Shown: positions 1-6,404 of the stretch, piece by piece
Layout: each line of letters starts with the position of its first letter
Numbering within the stretch: position 1 is the first letter of the stretch
Assembly (NCBI GenBank): GCA_044359055.1
Contig: JBIKMV010000091.1
Location: 1 to 10,713 of the forward strand
Direction: 5' to 3'
DNA: 10,713 nucleotides
DNA from: CAMDMI01 sp044359055
GTDB taxonomy: Bacteria; Bacteroidota; Bacteroidia; Cytophagales; Flexibacteraceae
Notes under the pieces: generated by a model
Told to the model about the DNA's origin: nothing
Databases searched by the model: none
Seen by the model: the letters and a program-made list of their open reading frames with translations, nothing else
Made by a program: the position numbers and the translations under genes

Positions 1-402
1 GGTCAAACCAATCTTCGGCAGGTGGCCATTGAAAATATGGTGGCAGGCATGCAAAAAAACCACATCCGGAGAATCATTGGCATTGGTGGAATGGGAGTCT
101 TGCAGGTCTCCGATAGCCTGCAGGTTTTTCAGACCCCTGGATTCCCGAAGGAATATGTTCCCGTAAGCCTGGACCACAATGCTGCTTTGGAGGCACTCAA
201 CCGCTCGGATCTCGATTTTACTTTTGTTTGTCCTCCCGTCATTCTGGACGGCCCTCCTACAGGAAAGTACCTTGTTGAGGCCGATTTTCCACCGAAAGGC
301 GAATTTCATATCACCACAGGCGATTTGGCTGAATTTATGATTTCTGAGGTAAATGAACCCCGATTTATAAGGAAGCGGGTTGGTATTGCCTCCAAATCCT
401 GA
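1..402 (+). CDS. NAD(P)H-binding SDR-like protein, 3' part only
   Basis: The reading frame is open from the first base and ends at TGA 400-402, so the N-terminus, including the glycine-rich dinucleotide-binding loop, lies outside the window. About 133 residues are visible. The segment 'GIGGMGVL', the stretch 'SDLDFTFVCPPVILDGPPTG' and the ending with 'DLAEFMISEVNEPRFIRKRVGI' resemble the C-terminal half of the atypical short-chain dehydrogenases in the NAD(P)H-binding/NmrA-like group that includes biliverdin reductase B. In that group the 'xPPxILxGPxTGxY' region sits over the cofactor pocket. The substrate cannot be predicted. pabB begins one base after the stop, which suggests co-transcription, but a folate role does not follow from that. 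The family call is fairly safe; the function is unknown. Confidence 0.75.
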   Translation, partial: GQTNLRQVAIENMVAGMQKNHIRRIIGIGGMGVLQVSDSLQVFQTPGFPKEYVPVSLDHNAALEALNRSDLDFTFVCPPVILDGPPTGKYLVEADFPPKGEFHITTGDLAEFMISEVNEPRFIRKRVGIASKS

Positions 403-403
403 T

Positions 404-1693
404 ATGCCGGACCCTTTCACCCCCAAGTTGACGGCGGCAGACGAACTTAAGGTAGAAAAATTCCCCCTTTTGCCTGATTTCAGGCTCCGTGCCCTGAACT
501 GGACCAGGAATTTTCCTTATGCCTCTTTCTTGAATGGTCACAACTATGCCCTGCCTTACGGGCCCTTTCCGGAAGTTCTGGCAGTGGGCGAGGAGGCACT
601 GGATGTTCAGCAAATATTTTCTCAGCCGGCCGGGTGTTTCGGATATTTTGGATATGACTGCAATTTTCCATTACCCGAAGAAAGCCTTCCGCCACGGGAG
701 GATGAATTTCCGCAGGCTGTTTTTTTCAGGGCCCTGCACGAAATCCGGTTTTTTGAAAAGGAAGTTGCCATACTGTCTGCCTGCCCGGCTGAGGTTTTTA
801 AAGAACTTCAGACCATGCCTGTATTTGTGCCCGCCATTCTGAACCGAGTACCTTTCAGGGCCGAAACCCAGCCCGGAAAATACCTTCAGGATGTCGATAA
901 AATCAAAGACCTGATCCGAGAAGGCTGGGTGTATGAACTGAACTACTGCCAGTTTTTTGAAAAAGCAGAACCTGTCTGCGGCCTTTCCGCCTATCTGAAA
1001 CTCGACGAAGCCATGCCCATGCCCTTTTCCGGCTGGCTGAAATTTCCGGGATTTGAAATTGCCTGCGCTTCGCCCGAGCGTTTTCTCCGCAAAGAGGGAC
1101 AAAAACTGATTTCACAACCCATTAAAGGCACAGCAAAAAGAGGAAAAACGCCGGAAGAAGATGCCCGCATCAGGACTGACCTGCTGGTATCGGAAAAAGA
1201 AAGGGCCGAAAATCTGATGATTGTGGATCTGGTGCGAAATGACCTCAATGCCGTTTCACAGACCGGCTCTGTGCAGGTGGAAGAACTGTTTGGAATCTAT
1301 GCCTATCCTTCTGTTTTTCAGATGATCAGCACCGTGGCTTCTGCTATGGAGCATCCGAACGATGCCCTGAAAGCCATGGAAGCTACATTTCCTATGGGCA
1401 GTATGACGGGTGCCCCGAAAAAGGAGGTGATGAAAAGAATTGCCGGTTTGGAAACCAGAAAACGCGGACCATTTTCTGGCTGCCTTGGTTACACCGACGG
1501 TGCAGGAAACTTCGATTTTAATGTTCTGATCCGGAGTGTTTTCATCAATCACCTGACCGGCAAGGCCTTTTTCGGGGTAGGATCGGCCATCACCATAGAT
1601 GCTTTTCCCCTGCCTGAATGGGAAGAATGCCGCATCAAAGCAAGCCGTATTCTGGAAATATTCGGTGAAGACTGGCAGGATTTATTCCGCTGA
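404..1693 (+). CDS. pabB: Aminodeoxychorismate synthase component I (PabB)
   Basis: A chorismate-binding enzyme of 429 residues. With a PabA-type glutamine amidotransferase it converts chorismate and ammonia to 4-amino-4-deoxychorismate, a p-aminobenzoate/folate precursor, in the cytoplasm. Visible family motifs are 'ASPERFL', 'PIKGTAKRG', 'SEKERAENLMIVDLVRNDL', 'FPMGSMTGAPK' and 'FSGCLGY'. The PIKGT motif (Lys at about residue 241) separates PabB from anthranilate synthase TrpE, which has PIAGT; in E. coli PabB the corresponding Lys274 attacks chorismate C2. The start was set at ATG 404, one base after the upstream stop (TGATATG). An in-frame TTG at 380 would add eight residues and overlap the previous gene. 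No pabA or pabC is adjacent, so the partners must be encoded elsewhere. The gene ends 18 nt from the convergent TerC gene with no clear terminator hairpin. Confidence 0.93.
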   Translation: MPDPFTPKLTAADELKVEKFPLLPDFRLRALNWTRNFPYASFLNGHNYALPYGPFPEVLAVGEEALDVQQIFSQPAGCFGYFGYDCNFPLPEESLPPREDEFPQAVFFRALHEIRFFEKEVAILSACPAEVFKELQTMPVFVPAILNRVPFRAETQPGKYLQDVDKIKDLIREGWVYELNYCQFFEKAEPVCGLSAYLKLDEAMPMPFSGWLKFPGFEIACASPERFLRKEGQKLISQPIKGTAKRGKTPEEDARIRTDLLVSEKERAENLMIVDLVRNDLNAVSQTGSVQVEELFGIYAYPSVFQMISTVASAMEHPNDALKAMEATFPMGSMTGAPKKEVMKRIAGLETRKRGPFSGCLGYTDGAGNFDFNVLIRSVFINHLTGKAFFGVGSAITIDAFPLPEWEECRIKASRILEIFGEDWQDLFR

Positions 1694-1711
1694 GCACCAA
1701 GGAAATAATTG

Positions 1712-2470
1712 TCAGGTATCAGTTTTTTCCTCAGGTGGCAGCGAACGGCGCAGCCTCACGGGCCGGGCTTTTTTGCGCAGTTTCTGGTTCAGAAATTCCA
1801 CCACCAAGGCAAAAACCATCCCGAAATATACCGTGGACTTGGGAACATGCACATCAAAGGCCTCGGCCACCAGCAGCACACCAATCATTATAAGGAAGCA
1901 GAGCGCCAGCATCTTCAGGGTTGGCCGGCGGTTGATGAATATGCTGATTCTGCGGGCGTACACCATCATCACCGTCATGGAAATGACCACCGCGATAACC
2001 ATGATTTCGATGTGGTTAGACAAACCTACCGCCGTAAGGATGGAGTCGAAAGAAAAGACAACATCCACCAGAATGATTTGAATGATGACGGAAGTGAAAC
2101 TTATTCTGGCCGGTTTTCCGTCATCGTCCTGCTCAGACCCTTCCAGTTTGGCGTGGATTTCAGATACTGTTTTGGCCATCAGAAAAAGACCGCCGCAGAG
2201 CAGAATCAAATCCCGGCCCGAAAAACCGAAACCACCGAAATGCAGCCAGTCTTGCTTCAGTCCTATGATCCAGGTGATGCCGAAAAGCAATCCGATGCGC
2301 ACAATCATGGCAAGCACCAGGCCTGTTTTCCTAGCCTTCTGCTGCAGGTTGCCGGGTAACTTAGAGGCAATGATGGAAATGAAAATGATGTTGTCCACCC
2401 CAAGGACAATTTCCAGAAGGGTAAGGGAAAAAAGACTGATCAGATTGTCGGTAGTGAATAGTTGCGTCAT
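1712..2470 (-). CDS. TerC-family integral membrane protein, probable metal (Mn) exporter
   Basis: A polytopic membrane protein of about 252 residues. It shows the two hallmark acidic segments of the TerC family: 'LLEIVLGVDNIIFI' near residues 18-31 and 'VDVVFSFDSILTAVG' in the middle, each inside a hydrophobic helix. About seven hydrophobic segments are separated by short basic loops ('QQKARKTG', 'ARRISIFINRR'), and the C-terminal tail is basic. Family members such as E. coli Alx and Bacillus MeeF/MeeY export manganese, so metal efflux is the likely role. Tellurite resistance is not implied by the name alone. The start was set at ATG 2470; an in-frame TTG at 2491 would add seven residues. It lies 59 nt downstream of the DUF3108 gene on the same strand and may share its transcript. 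No riboswitch-like fold was recognised in that short leader. Confidence 0.87.
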   Translation of the reverse strand: MTQLFTTDNLISLFSLTLLEIVLGVDNIIFISIIASKLPGNLQQKARKTGLVLAMIVRIGLLFGITWIIGLKQDWLHFGGFGFSGRDLILLCGGLFLMAKTVSEIHAKLEGSEQDDDGKPARISFTSVIIQIILVDVVFSFDSILTAVGLSNHIEIMVIAVVISMTVMMVYARRISIFINRRPTLKMLALCFLIMIGVLLVAEAFDVHVPKSTVYFGMVFALVVEFLNQKLRKKARPVRLRRSLPPEEKTDT

Positions 2471-2529
2471 ACTGGCTGCAAAGGAATACAATATTGCGCT
2501 GCCCTGAGAAGCCTCTGCGTTGATTTTTT

Positions 2530-3330
2530 TCAGTCAAACCTAATGGGATGCTTCAGGTTTTGATACTGCTCAATATCCAGCTCCACCGAGCCCAGCAGCA
2601 ATTCGGCTTCAATTTTCAGGGGAATGCGGTTGGGGTCGTCTGATATCCACATTTTAATGGGATATTTTCCACGGAAGAGGGAATTGGAGGGCATTATCGG
2701 GCTGATAACGAAAGCAGCGGCTTTCCCAAACCGGGTTTTTACCCGCTCTTTTCCCAGATACAGGATATGGAAATCGTAAGTTTTGTTTTCAAATATCCCC
2801 TTCATTTTCAGGGTGTCATTTTTCCTGAATCCCTCATAATTCTGAAGCCGGAGGAAATAATAACCGCTCACCATATCCTGAATCCCGGCAGAGATGGCAA
2901 CGGTTTCGGCTTTGTCATCTTCCGATTTTACATTGGCAATCTTATTCTCATGATCAAAATAGGTCTCTTCCTTTTTGCGGTAGCGGTTTTCGGCAATGGA
3001 TCGGAAGGCTTTCTGCGGCAGAAAGGAAAGGGTATCGAAATAGGCGCCCCAAACATTGCGAATGCGTACAATCCGGTCGAATGCTCCTTTGGAATTGCCG
3101 ATTACTTCAGCACGAAAACACACCTTTTTATTTACCAGATAATACTTATCGGTGAGCCGCATGATGGCCTCTCCCGCTGTCAGAAATCCATAATGCACTC
3201 GGTATCGGATTTCTTCTCCAGGCAGATAGGCCGGTTCGAACGCCCTCGGTGCCGGTGCAGAACCCGCAAGCAAACCGATGGACAGGAACAGGATGAGGCT
3301 GAAAGGCGAAAAACTGCTTTTAAAAACCAT
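2530..3330 (-). CDS. DUF3108 domain exported protein
   Basis: A 266-residue protein with a classic N-terminal signal: basic 'VFKSSF', a hydrophobic core (about residues 10-22) and small residues ending near 'APAPRA'. The mature part carries features typical of DUF3108: 'YLPGEEIRYRVHYGFLTAGEA' at the start of the domain, alternating beta-strand-like segments, the 'IQDMVSGYYFLR' stretch and a C-terminal 'PIKMWISDDPNRIPLKIE'. DUF3108 proteins are common and uncharacterised in Bacteroidota and Proteobacteria; a periplasmic or outer-membrane-associated beta-rich fold is expected, but no enzymatic residues stand out. The ATG at 3330 is the natural start because it precedes the signal peptide. It sits 107 nt after the histone-deacetylase-family gene, so it may have its own promoter. 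Export is well supported; function is unknown. Confidence 0.82.
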   Translation of the reverse strand: MVFKSSFSPFSLILFLSIGLLAGSAPAPRAFEPAYLPGEEIRYRVHYGFLTAGEAIMRLTDKYYLVNKKVCFRAEVIGNSKGAFDRIVRIRNVWGAYFDTLSFLPQKAFRSIAENRYRKKEETYFDHENKIANVKSEDDKAETVAISAGIQDMVSGYYFLRLQNYEGFRKNDTLKMKGIFENKTYDFHILYLGKERVKTRFGKAAAFVISPIMPSNSLFRGKYPIKMWISDDPNRIPLKIEAELLLGSVELDIEQYQNLKHPIRFD

Positions 3331-3437
3331 TGGCCGTTTTATGAAATTCTATGGCAAATAAAACATTTTCCTGATAAGGGCCGTGGTTAAGGTTTGTTAA
3401 ATTCCGGCAATTCAGAACCTGTACAGCCAGACAGATT

Positions 3438-4340
3438 TCATCCGAAATAATGCATGGCCTGCCTGAAGGTTTCGCAGTGCGCCTCTGTAATGTCTTTAAT
3501 ATGAGGCGAATAGCCACCGCCCATCACGGCTACTACGGGTATTTTGTTTTGCCGGCAAAAGGAAAAAACCAGGCGGTCCCTTTCGGCGCATCCTTGTTTA
3601 CTCACCTTCAGCCGGCCTAGGCGGTCGGTATCCAGAATGTCCACACCAGACTGAAAAAATACAAAATCGGGTTCGAAATCATCGGCAATCTGCTTGAGGT
3701 TGAAGTCTAGCTGGCGGAGGTAAGCCGTATCGGAGCAGCCATCCGCAAGCCCTATGTCCCGGTTTGATTTTTCTTTTTTCAGGGGAAAATTGTTCTCGCC
3801 GTGCATGGAAAAAGTAAAAACCGCCGGTTCATTTTCAAAGATTCGGGCTGTGCCATTGCCCTGATGAACATCCAGGTCCACCATCAGAATCCGGTTTGCT
3901 TTTTTCTCCTGCAAAAGGCAGGCAGCGGCCAGTGCCATATCATTCAGCAGGCAGAATCCTTCCCCCGCATCTGCAAAAGCATGGTGGGTACCACCGGCCA
4001 CATTCAGAGCAGCCCCGTACTGCAGGGCCCATTCTGCACAGTTGAGAGTGCCCTTTGCAATGTTCCATTCCCGCTCTACCAGAGCCCTGCTGAGGGGAAA
4101 GCCAATCCGCCTCACCATGGCTGGATCCAGGGCAAGGGCTTTCATATCTTTCAGATAATGAGCTGTATGCACAAGCAATGCTTCTTCATCCTTCAGCAAG
4201 CCGGGGCAAAAAATCTGTGATTCTGAAATGATGCCTTCGCGGAGGAGCTGTTCGGGAATCAGCTCGTATTTGAGCATGGGAAAGCGGTGACCCTCCGGCA
4301 AGGGGTGGCAATACAAAGAGGACCAGGCCACTTTTACCAC
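3438..4340 (-). CDS. Histone deacetylase family (arginase/deacetylase fold) amidohydrolase
   Basis: A zinc-dependent deacetylase-fold protein of 300 residues. The active-site elements are in order: tandem histidines in 'GGTHHAF' (His119-His120), the zinc-binding 'DLDVHQGNGT' (Asp157, His159), a third zinc ligand in 'DTDRLG' (Asp239), and the transition-state tyrosine in 'MGGGY' (about Tyr277). All key residues are present, so it should be active. Its length and 'DVHQGNG' motif resemble the bacterial/HDAC11-like members. In bacteria such enzymes deacetylate proteins, acetylpolyamines or small acetylated metabolites; the substrate here is unknown. Translation starts at GTG 4340, two bases after the ftsE stop, and the conserved N-terminal 'VAWSSLYCHPLPEGHRFP' follows at once, so the next ATG (residue 22) is too late. 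It is probably translationally coupled to ftsE. Confidence 0.9.
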   Translation of the reverse strand: MVKVAWSSLYCHPLPEGHRFPMLKYELIPEQLLREGIISESQIFCPGLLKDEEALLVHTAHYLKDMKALALDPAMVRRIGFPLSRALVEREWNIAKGTLNCAEWALQYGAALNVAGGTHHAFADAGEGFCLLNDMALAAACLLQEKKANRILMVDLDVHQGNGTARIFENEPAVFTFSMHGENNFPLKKEKSNRDIGLADGCSDTAYLRQLDFNLKQIADDFEPDFVFFQSGVDILDTDRLGRLKVSKQGCAERDRLVFSFCRQNKIPVVAVMGGGYSPHIKDITEAHCETFRQAMHYFG

Positions 4341-4342
4341 AT

Positions 4343-5020
4343 TTATTCCGGCTTTCGGGAATCTTCGAGCCGGCCGGCCCTGCAGGAAAGGGTAGGGGCG
4401 GGAAACTGCCGGATGAGCTGCAGGTTGTGGGTGGCAAAAATCACAGCGGTTCCGGCCTGATTGATTTTGCGGAATACCTCGGCAATGCCGGTCCCTGTGT
4501 CGGGGTCAAGGTTTCCGGTGGGTTCGTCGGCAATGAGCAGGTCGGGTTCATTAAGCAGAGCTCTGGCGATGACCACTTTCTGCTGCTCTCCGCCCGAAAT
4601 CTGATGGGGCATTTTGCCGGAGGTAAATTCTACGCCTACCTGCATGAGCACCTCGGAAATGCGGTTCCTGATTTTCTGCTTGTCGGTCCAGCCTGTAGCC
4701 CGGAGCACAAAGGCCAGATTTTCGGCCACAGTACGGTCGTAGAGGAGTTGAAAATCCTGAAAGATGATGCCTAATTTCCGCCGGAGGGCAGGAATATCTT
4801 TTTGCTTTACCGGTAGTGAAAATCCTGCCACCTGTCCCATCCCCGATTTCAGGGGCAGATCGGCGTACAGGGTTTTGAGCAGGGTACTTTTTCCGCTGCC
4901 TGTCTGCCCGATAAGGTAAACAAACTCTCCCTTTTCCAGACTCAGGTCCACGGAGGAAAGTATCAGGCTTTCGTCTTCCTGATATATGCTGGCATGGTGC
5001 AGTTCGGCTACTTTTTCCAA
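4343..5020 (-). CDS. ftsE: ABC ATPase, cell-division protein FtsE
   Basis: A single-domain ABC ATPase of 225 residues. Walker A is 'GQTGSGKST' (residues 38-46), the Q-loop is 'IIFQDFQLL' (Gln88), the signature is 'ISGGEQQ' (141-147), Walker B is 'LLIADEPTGNLD' (161-172) and the H-loop is 'ATHN' (His198). 'IFQDFQLLYDRTVAENLAFVL' closely matches FtsE, which with the membrane protein FtsX links the division ring to peptidoglycan hydrolases. Related MacB/LolD-type ATPases share these motifs, so the FtsE name is strong but not absolute. No ftsX lies in the window; separation of ftsE and ftsX is usual in Bacteroidota. Translation must begin at TTG 5020 or a rarer codon, because an in-frame stop (5033-5035) lies just upstream and no ATG occurs before residue 61. 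The gene belongs to the transaldolase operon. Confidence 0.88.
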   Translation of the reverse strand: MEKVAELHHASIYQEDESLILSSVDLSLEKGEFVYLIGQTGSGKSTLLKTLYADLPLKSGMGQVAGFSLPVKQKDIPALRRKLGIIFQDFQLLYDRTVAENLAFVLRATGWTDKQKIRNRISEVLMQVGVEFTSGKMPHQISGGEQQKVVIARALLNEPDLLIADEPTGNLDPDTGTGIAEVFRKINQAGTAVIFATHNLQLIRQFPAPTLSCRAGRLEDSRKPE

Positions 5021-5032
5021 AGGAAGGCAAAT

Positions 5033-5269
5033 TCAGATGTCCAGTTTTTGCAGTTTGCCGAAAGGCAGGTCCCGGATGATGGCCGTCAGGGCTGCTTCTT
5101 TTCCTTCGAGCCCGTATTTCTCCATGTTTTTCAATTCCCTGTCGGCACGGAAATAAGCCACGAGTACGAAGTCGTCGTCCCTGAGTTGTATGTAATCCGG
5201 GATTTTGGCTTTTCCTTTTATCTTGATGATATACAATGCTTTGAGGGTCTTTAATGCGGAATCAGGCAT
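5033..5269 (-). CDS. Small conserved-looking hypothetical protein between transaldolase and ftsE
   Basis: A 78-residue protein that I do not recognise as a named family. It has no signal peptide or membrane segment. The sequence reads as a compact alpha/beta domain: predicted strands 'LYIIKIKG' and 'DFVLVAYFRA', two amphipathic helices around 'RELKNMEKYG' and 'KEAALTAIIRD', and a final strand 'KLQKLDI'. Evidence that it is real: an ATG start overlapping the transaldolase stop by 8 nt (ATGCCTGA), a 12-nt gap to ftsE, and no plausible protein on the opposite strand. Its TGA at 5033-5035 is in the same frame as ftsE, so readthrough would give a fusion. A role next to FtsE is only a context guess. 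Confidence 0.72.
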   Translation of the reverse strand: MPDSALKTLKALYIIKIKGKAKIPDYIQLRDDDFVLVAYFRADRELKNMEKYGLEGKEAALTAIIRDLPFGKLQKLDI

Positions 5270-5918
5270 TTCCTTTGCGGTAATCTGCCAGAAATTTTTC
5301 GAGACCGATATCGGTGAGCGGGTGTTTCAGCAGGCTCATGATTACCTGAAAAGGAATGGTGGCCACATCTGCACCCAGCTTGGCACACTCCAGTAAATGA
5401 ACCGGATGCCGGATAGAAGCGGCCAGCACCTGACAATCCATACCGTAGTTGGTAAAAATGGTTACCAGGTCTTCAATAAGGTCGAGTCCGTTGTGGCTGA
5501 TATCGTCCAGGCGGCCCAGAAAGGGAGAAACATAGGTGGCCCCGGCTTTTGCAGCCAGAAGGCCCTGATTGGCAGAAAAAATGAGGGTGCAGTTGGTGCG
5601 GATGCCTTTATCGGCAAAATAGCGGATGGCTTTGAGGCCTTCCCGAATCATGGGCACCTTAACCACAATCTTTTCATCTATTTCGGCCAGTTCTTCGCCT
5701 TCGCGCACCATCCCTTCGAAATCGGTGGAGATTACCTCAGCGCTCACATTGTCGCTCACCAGGTTGCAGATGGCCTTGTAGTGGCTCAGGATGTTGTTTT
5801 TGCCGGTAATGCCTTCTTTGGCCATAAGCGACGGATTGGTGGTTACCCCGTCCAGAATCCCAAGTTCAAGGGCTTCTTTGATTTCGCTTAGGTTGGCCGT
5901 ATCTATGAAAAACTGCAT
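5262..5918 (-). CDS. tal: Transaldolase (short TalC/MipB type)
   Basis: A 218-residue class I aldolase of the short transaldolase / fructose-6-phosphate aldolase subfamily, acting in the non-oxidative pentose phosphate pathway by moving a dihydroxyacetone unit from fructose-6-phosphate or sedoheptulose-7-phosphate. Motifs: 'FIDTAN' at the N-terminus (Asp6), 'GVTTNPSL' (24-31), the Schiff-base lysine in 'VVKVPM' (Lys87), and 'YVSPFLGRLDD' (129-139). Two residues point to transaldolase over fructose-6-phosphate aldolase: Glu61 in 'SAEVIS', where the E. coli aldolase has Gln59, and Phe133, where that aldolase has Tyr131. The start ATG 5918 gives the standard N-terminus 'MQFFIDTAN'. It is the first gene of the minus-strand operon, with a leader in the repeat-bearing region. 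Confidence 0.93.
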   Translation of the reverse strand: MQFFIDTANLSEIKEALELGILDGVTTNPSLMAKEGITGKNNILSHYKAICNLVSDNVSAEVISTDFEGMVREGEELAEIDEKIVVKVPMIREGLKAIRYFADKGIRTNCTLIFSANQGLLAAKAGATYVSPFLGRLDDISHNGLDLIEDLVTIFTNYGMDCQVLAASIRHPVHLLECAKLGADVATIPFQVIMSLLKHPLTDIGLEKFLADYRKGNA

Positions 5919-6072
5919 AAAATTCAGGTTTTAAATCAAGCCGCAAGATAAGGGCTTCTTCATTTTACCCAACCTGAAAAAGCAGAAATCTGTTTTTTGT
6001 GTGACGGGCCGGGTACGGGAAGAAGAAAAACTATTTTTCCTTTGGCTGGTGTTGTCTCCCCCTGACACCAAT

Positions 6073-6160
6073 GAGCGCCCCTATTCCGTACCTGCGGCAC
6101 TCTTGGCGGTTTGTAGGTGCTTTGGCTACCCATATTTCGTCTATAAATGAACTGGAATTC
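6073..6160. repeat. Imperfect repeat, copy A
   Basis: This 88-nt unit aligns with copy B 142 nt downstream. The first 46 positions match at 38, with seven of the eight differences being transitions. A second matching block, ATAAATG followed by AATTC, closes the unit. A short inverted repeat (6088-6100, GTACC-TGC-GGCAC) has one mismatch on the plus strand but pairs fully on the minus-strand RNA through a G-U wobble. The minus-strand version contains GTGCCGCAGGTAC, like the small palindromes in dispersed non-coding repeats of Bacteroidota genomes; that link is from memory and untested. Confidence 0.65.
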
Positions 6161-6214
6161 CCAGGCTGTGAGGAATTTGCAATCCCGCACTCGAAGTCTC
6201 CAGCTTACTGAGAA

Positions 6215-6304
6215 GAGCGTCCCTATTCAGTGCCTACGGCACTTTTGGCAGTTTGCAGATATTGCTGCTACCGATAGCAAGTCCATAAATGGACTCGAAA
6301 ATTC
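6215..6304. repeat. Imperfect repeat, copy B
   Basis: This 90-nt unit pairs with copy A in the same orientation. It contains a perfect hairpin AGTGCC-TAC-GGCACT (6229-6243) and a second perfect inverted repeat AGTCCAT-AA-ATGGACT (6280-6295). The matching parts of copy A are less perfect, so B may be nearer the ancestral form. No coding frame is preserved between the copies, which argues for a non-coding DNA or RNA element over a duplicated gene fragment. Confidence 0.65.
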
Positions 6305-6362
6305 AGAAAAAAAACCTCAGATGCCTGTTGGCTGGTAGGAGATAATAAAGGTCAGGATTTGA

Positions 6363-6389
6363 ATCCTTTTGATGTTTTTGGAAAAGGAT
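6363..6389. other. Inverted repeat downstream of aroC
   Basis: ATCCTTTT (6363-6370) pairs with AAAAGGAT (6382-6389), an 8-bp stem around an 11-nt loop, about 15 nt past the aroC stop on the minus strand. An overlapping alternative hairpin, AGGATT-TG-AATCCT (6354-6367), uses the left arm, so the two cannot form together. On the minus strand there is no strong U-tract right after either stem, so a Rho-independent terminator is possible but weak. Confidence 0.3.
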
Positions 6390-6404
6390 AAGAAATCAAT
6401 CTGC

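Larger units (their letters stand above)
5919..6404. other. 486-nt stretch without a convincing gene, carrying diverged repeats
   Basis: This region separates the 5' end of the transaldolase gene from the 3' end of aroC, both on the minus strand. The short open frames here show no protein family features and change course across the repeats, so I do not call them. It holds two imperfect copies of a repeat (6073-6160 and 6215-6304), a 6-bp-stem hairpin (TGGTGT 6047-6052 with ACACCA 6065-6070), an exact 9-bp direct repeat TTGGCTGGT at 6042-6050 and 6328-6336, and inverted repeats near the aroC end. The transaldolase promoter must lie here or farther upstream. Confidence 0.75.

Noticed and set aside
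404..1693. Anthranilate synthase component I (TrpE) as the identity
   Set aside because: The motif is PIKGT, typical of PabB, and no trpG, trpD or trpC is adjacent.
1694..1711. Shared terminator between convergent pabB and the TerC-family gene
   Set aside because: The 18-nt gap has no stem-loop with a T-tract on either strand.
1709..2507. Plus-strand open frames opposite the TerC-family gene
   Set aside because: They are histidine/glutamine-rich or broken shadows of a hydrophobic membrane protein that carries clear family motifs.
5397..5891. 164-codon open frame antisense to transaldolase
   Set aside because: The opposite strand encodes a complete, motif-perfect transaldolase; this is a shadow frame.
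5943..5972. Possible transaldolase promoter on the minus strand (TTG, 19 nt, TATCTTGC)
   Set aside because: The -7 part does not fit TAnnTTTG well enough to call.
5960..6190. 76-codon minus-strand open frame over repeat copy A
   Set aside because: It crosses the non-coding repeat, has no recognisable domain, is not preserved in copy B, and looks like a chance frame in dispersed repeat DNA.
6147..6338. 63-codon plus-strand open frame over repeat copy B
   Set aside because: It starts in the tail of copy A, runs through copy B, and has low-complexity content with no family features.
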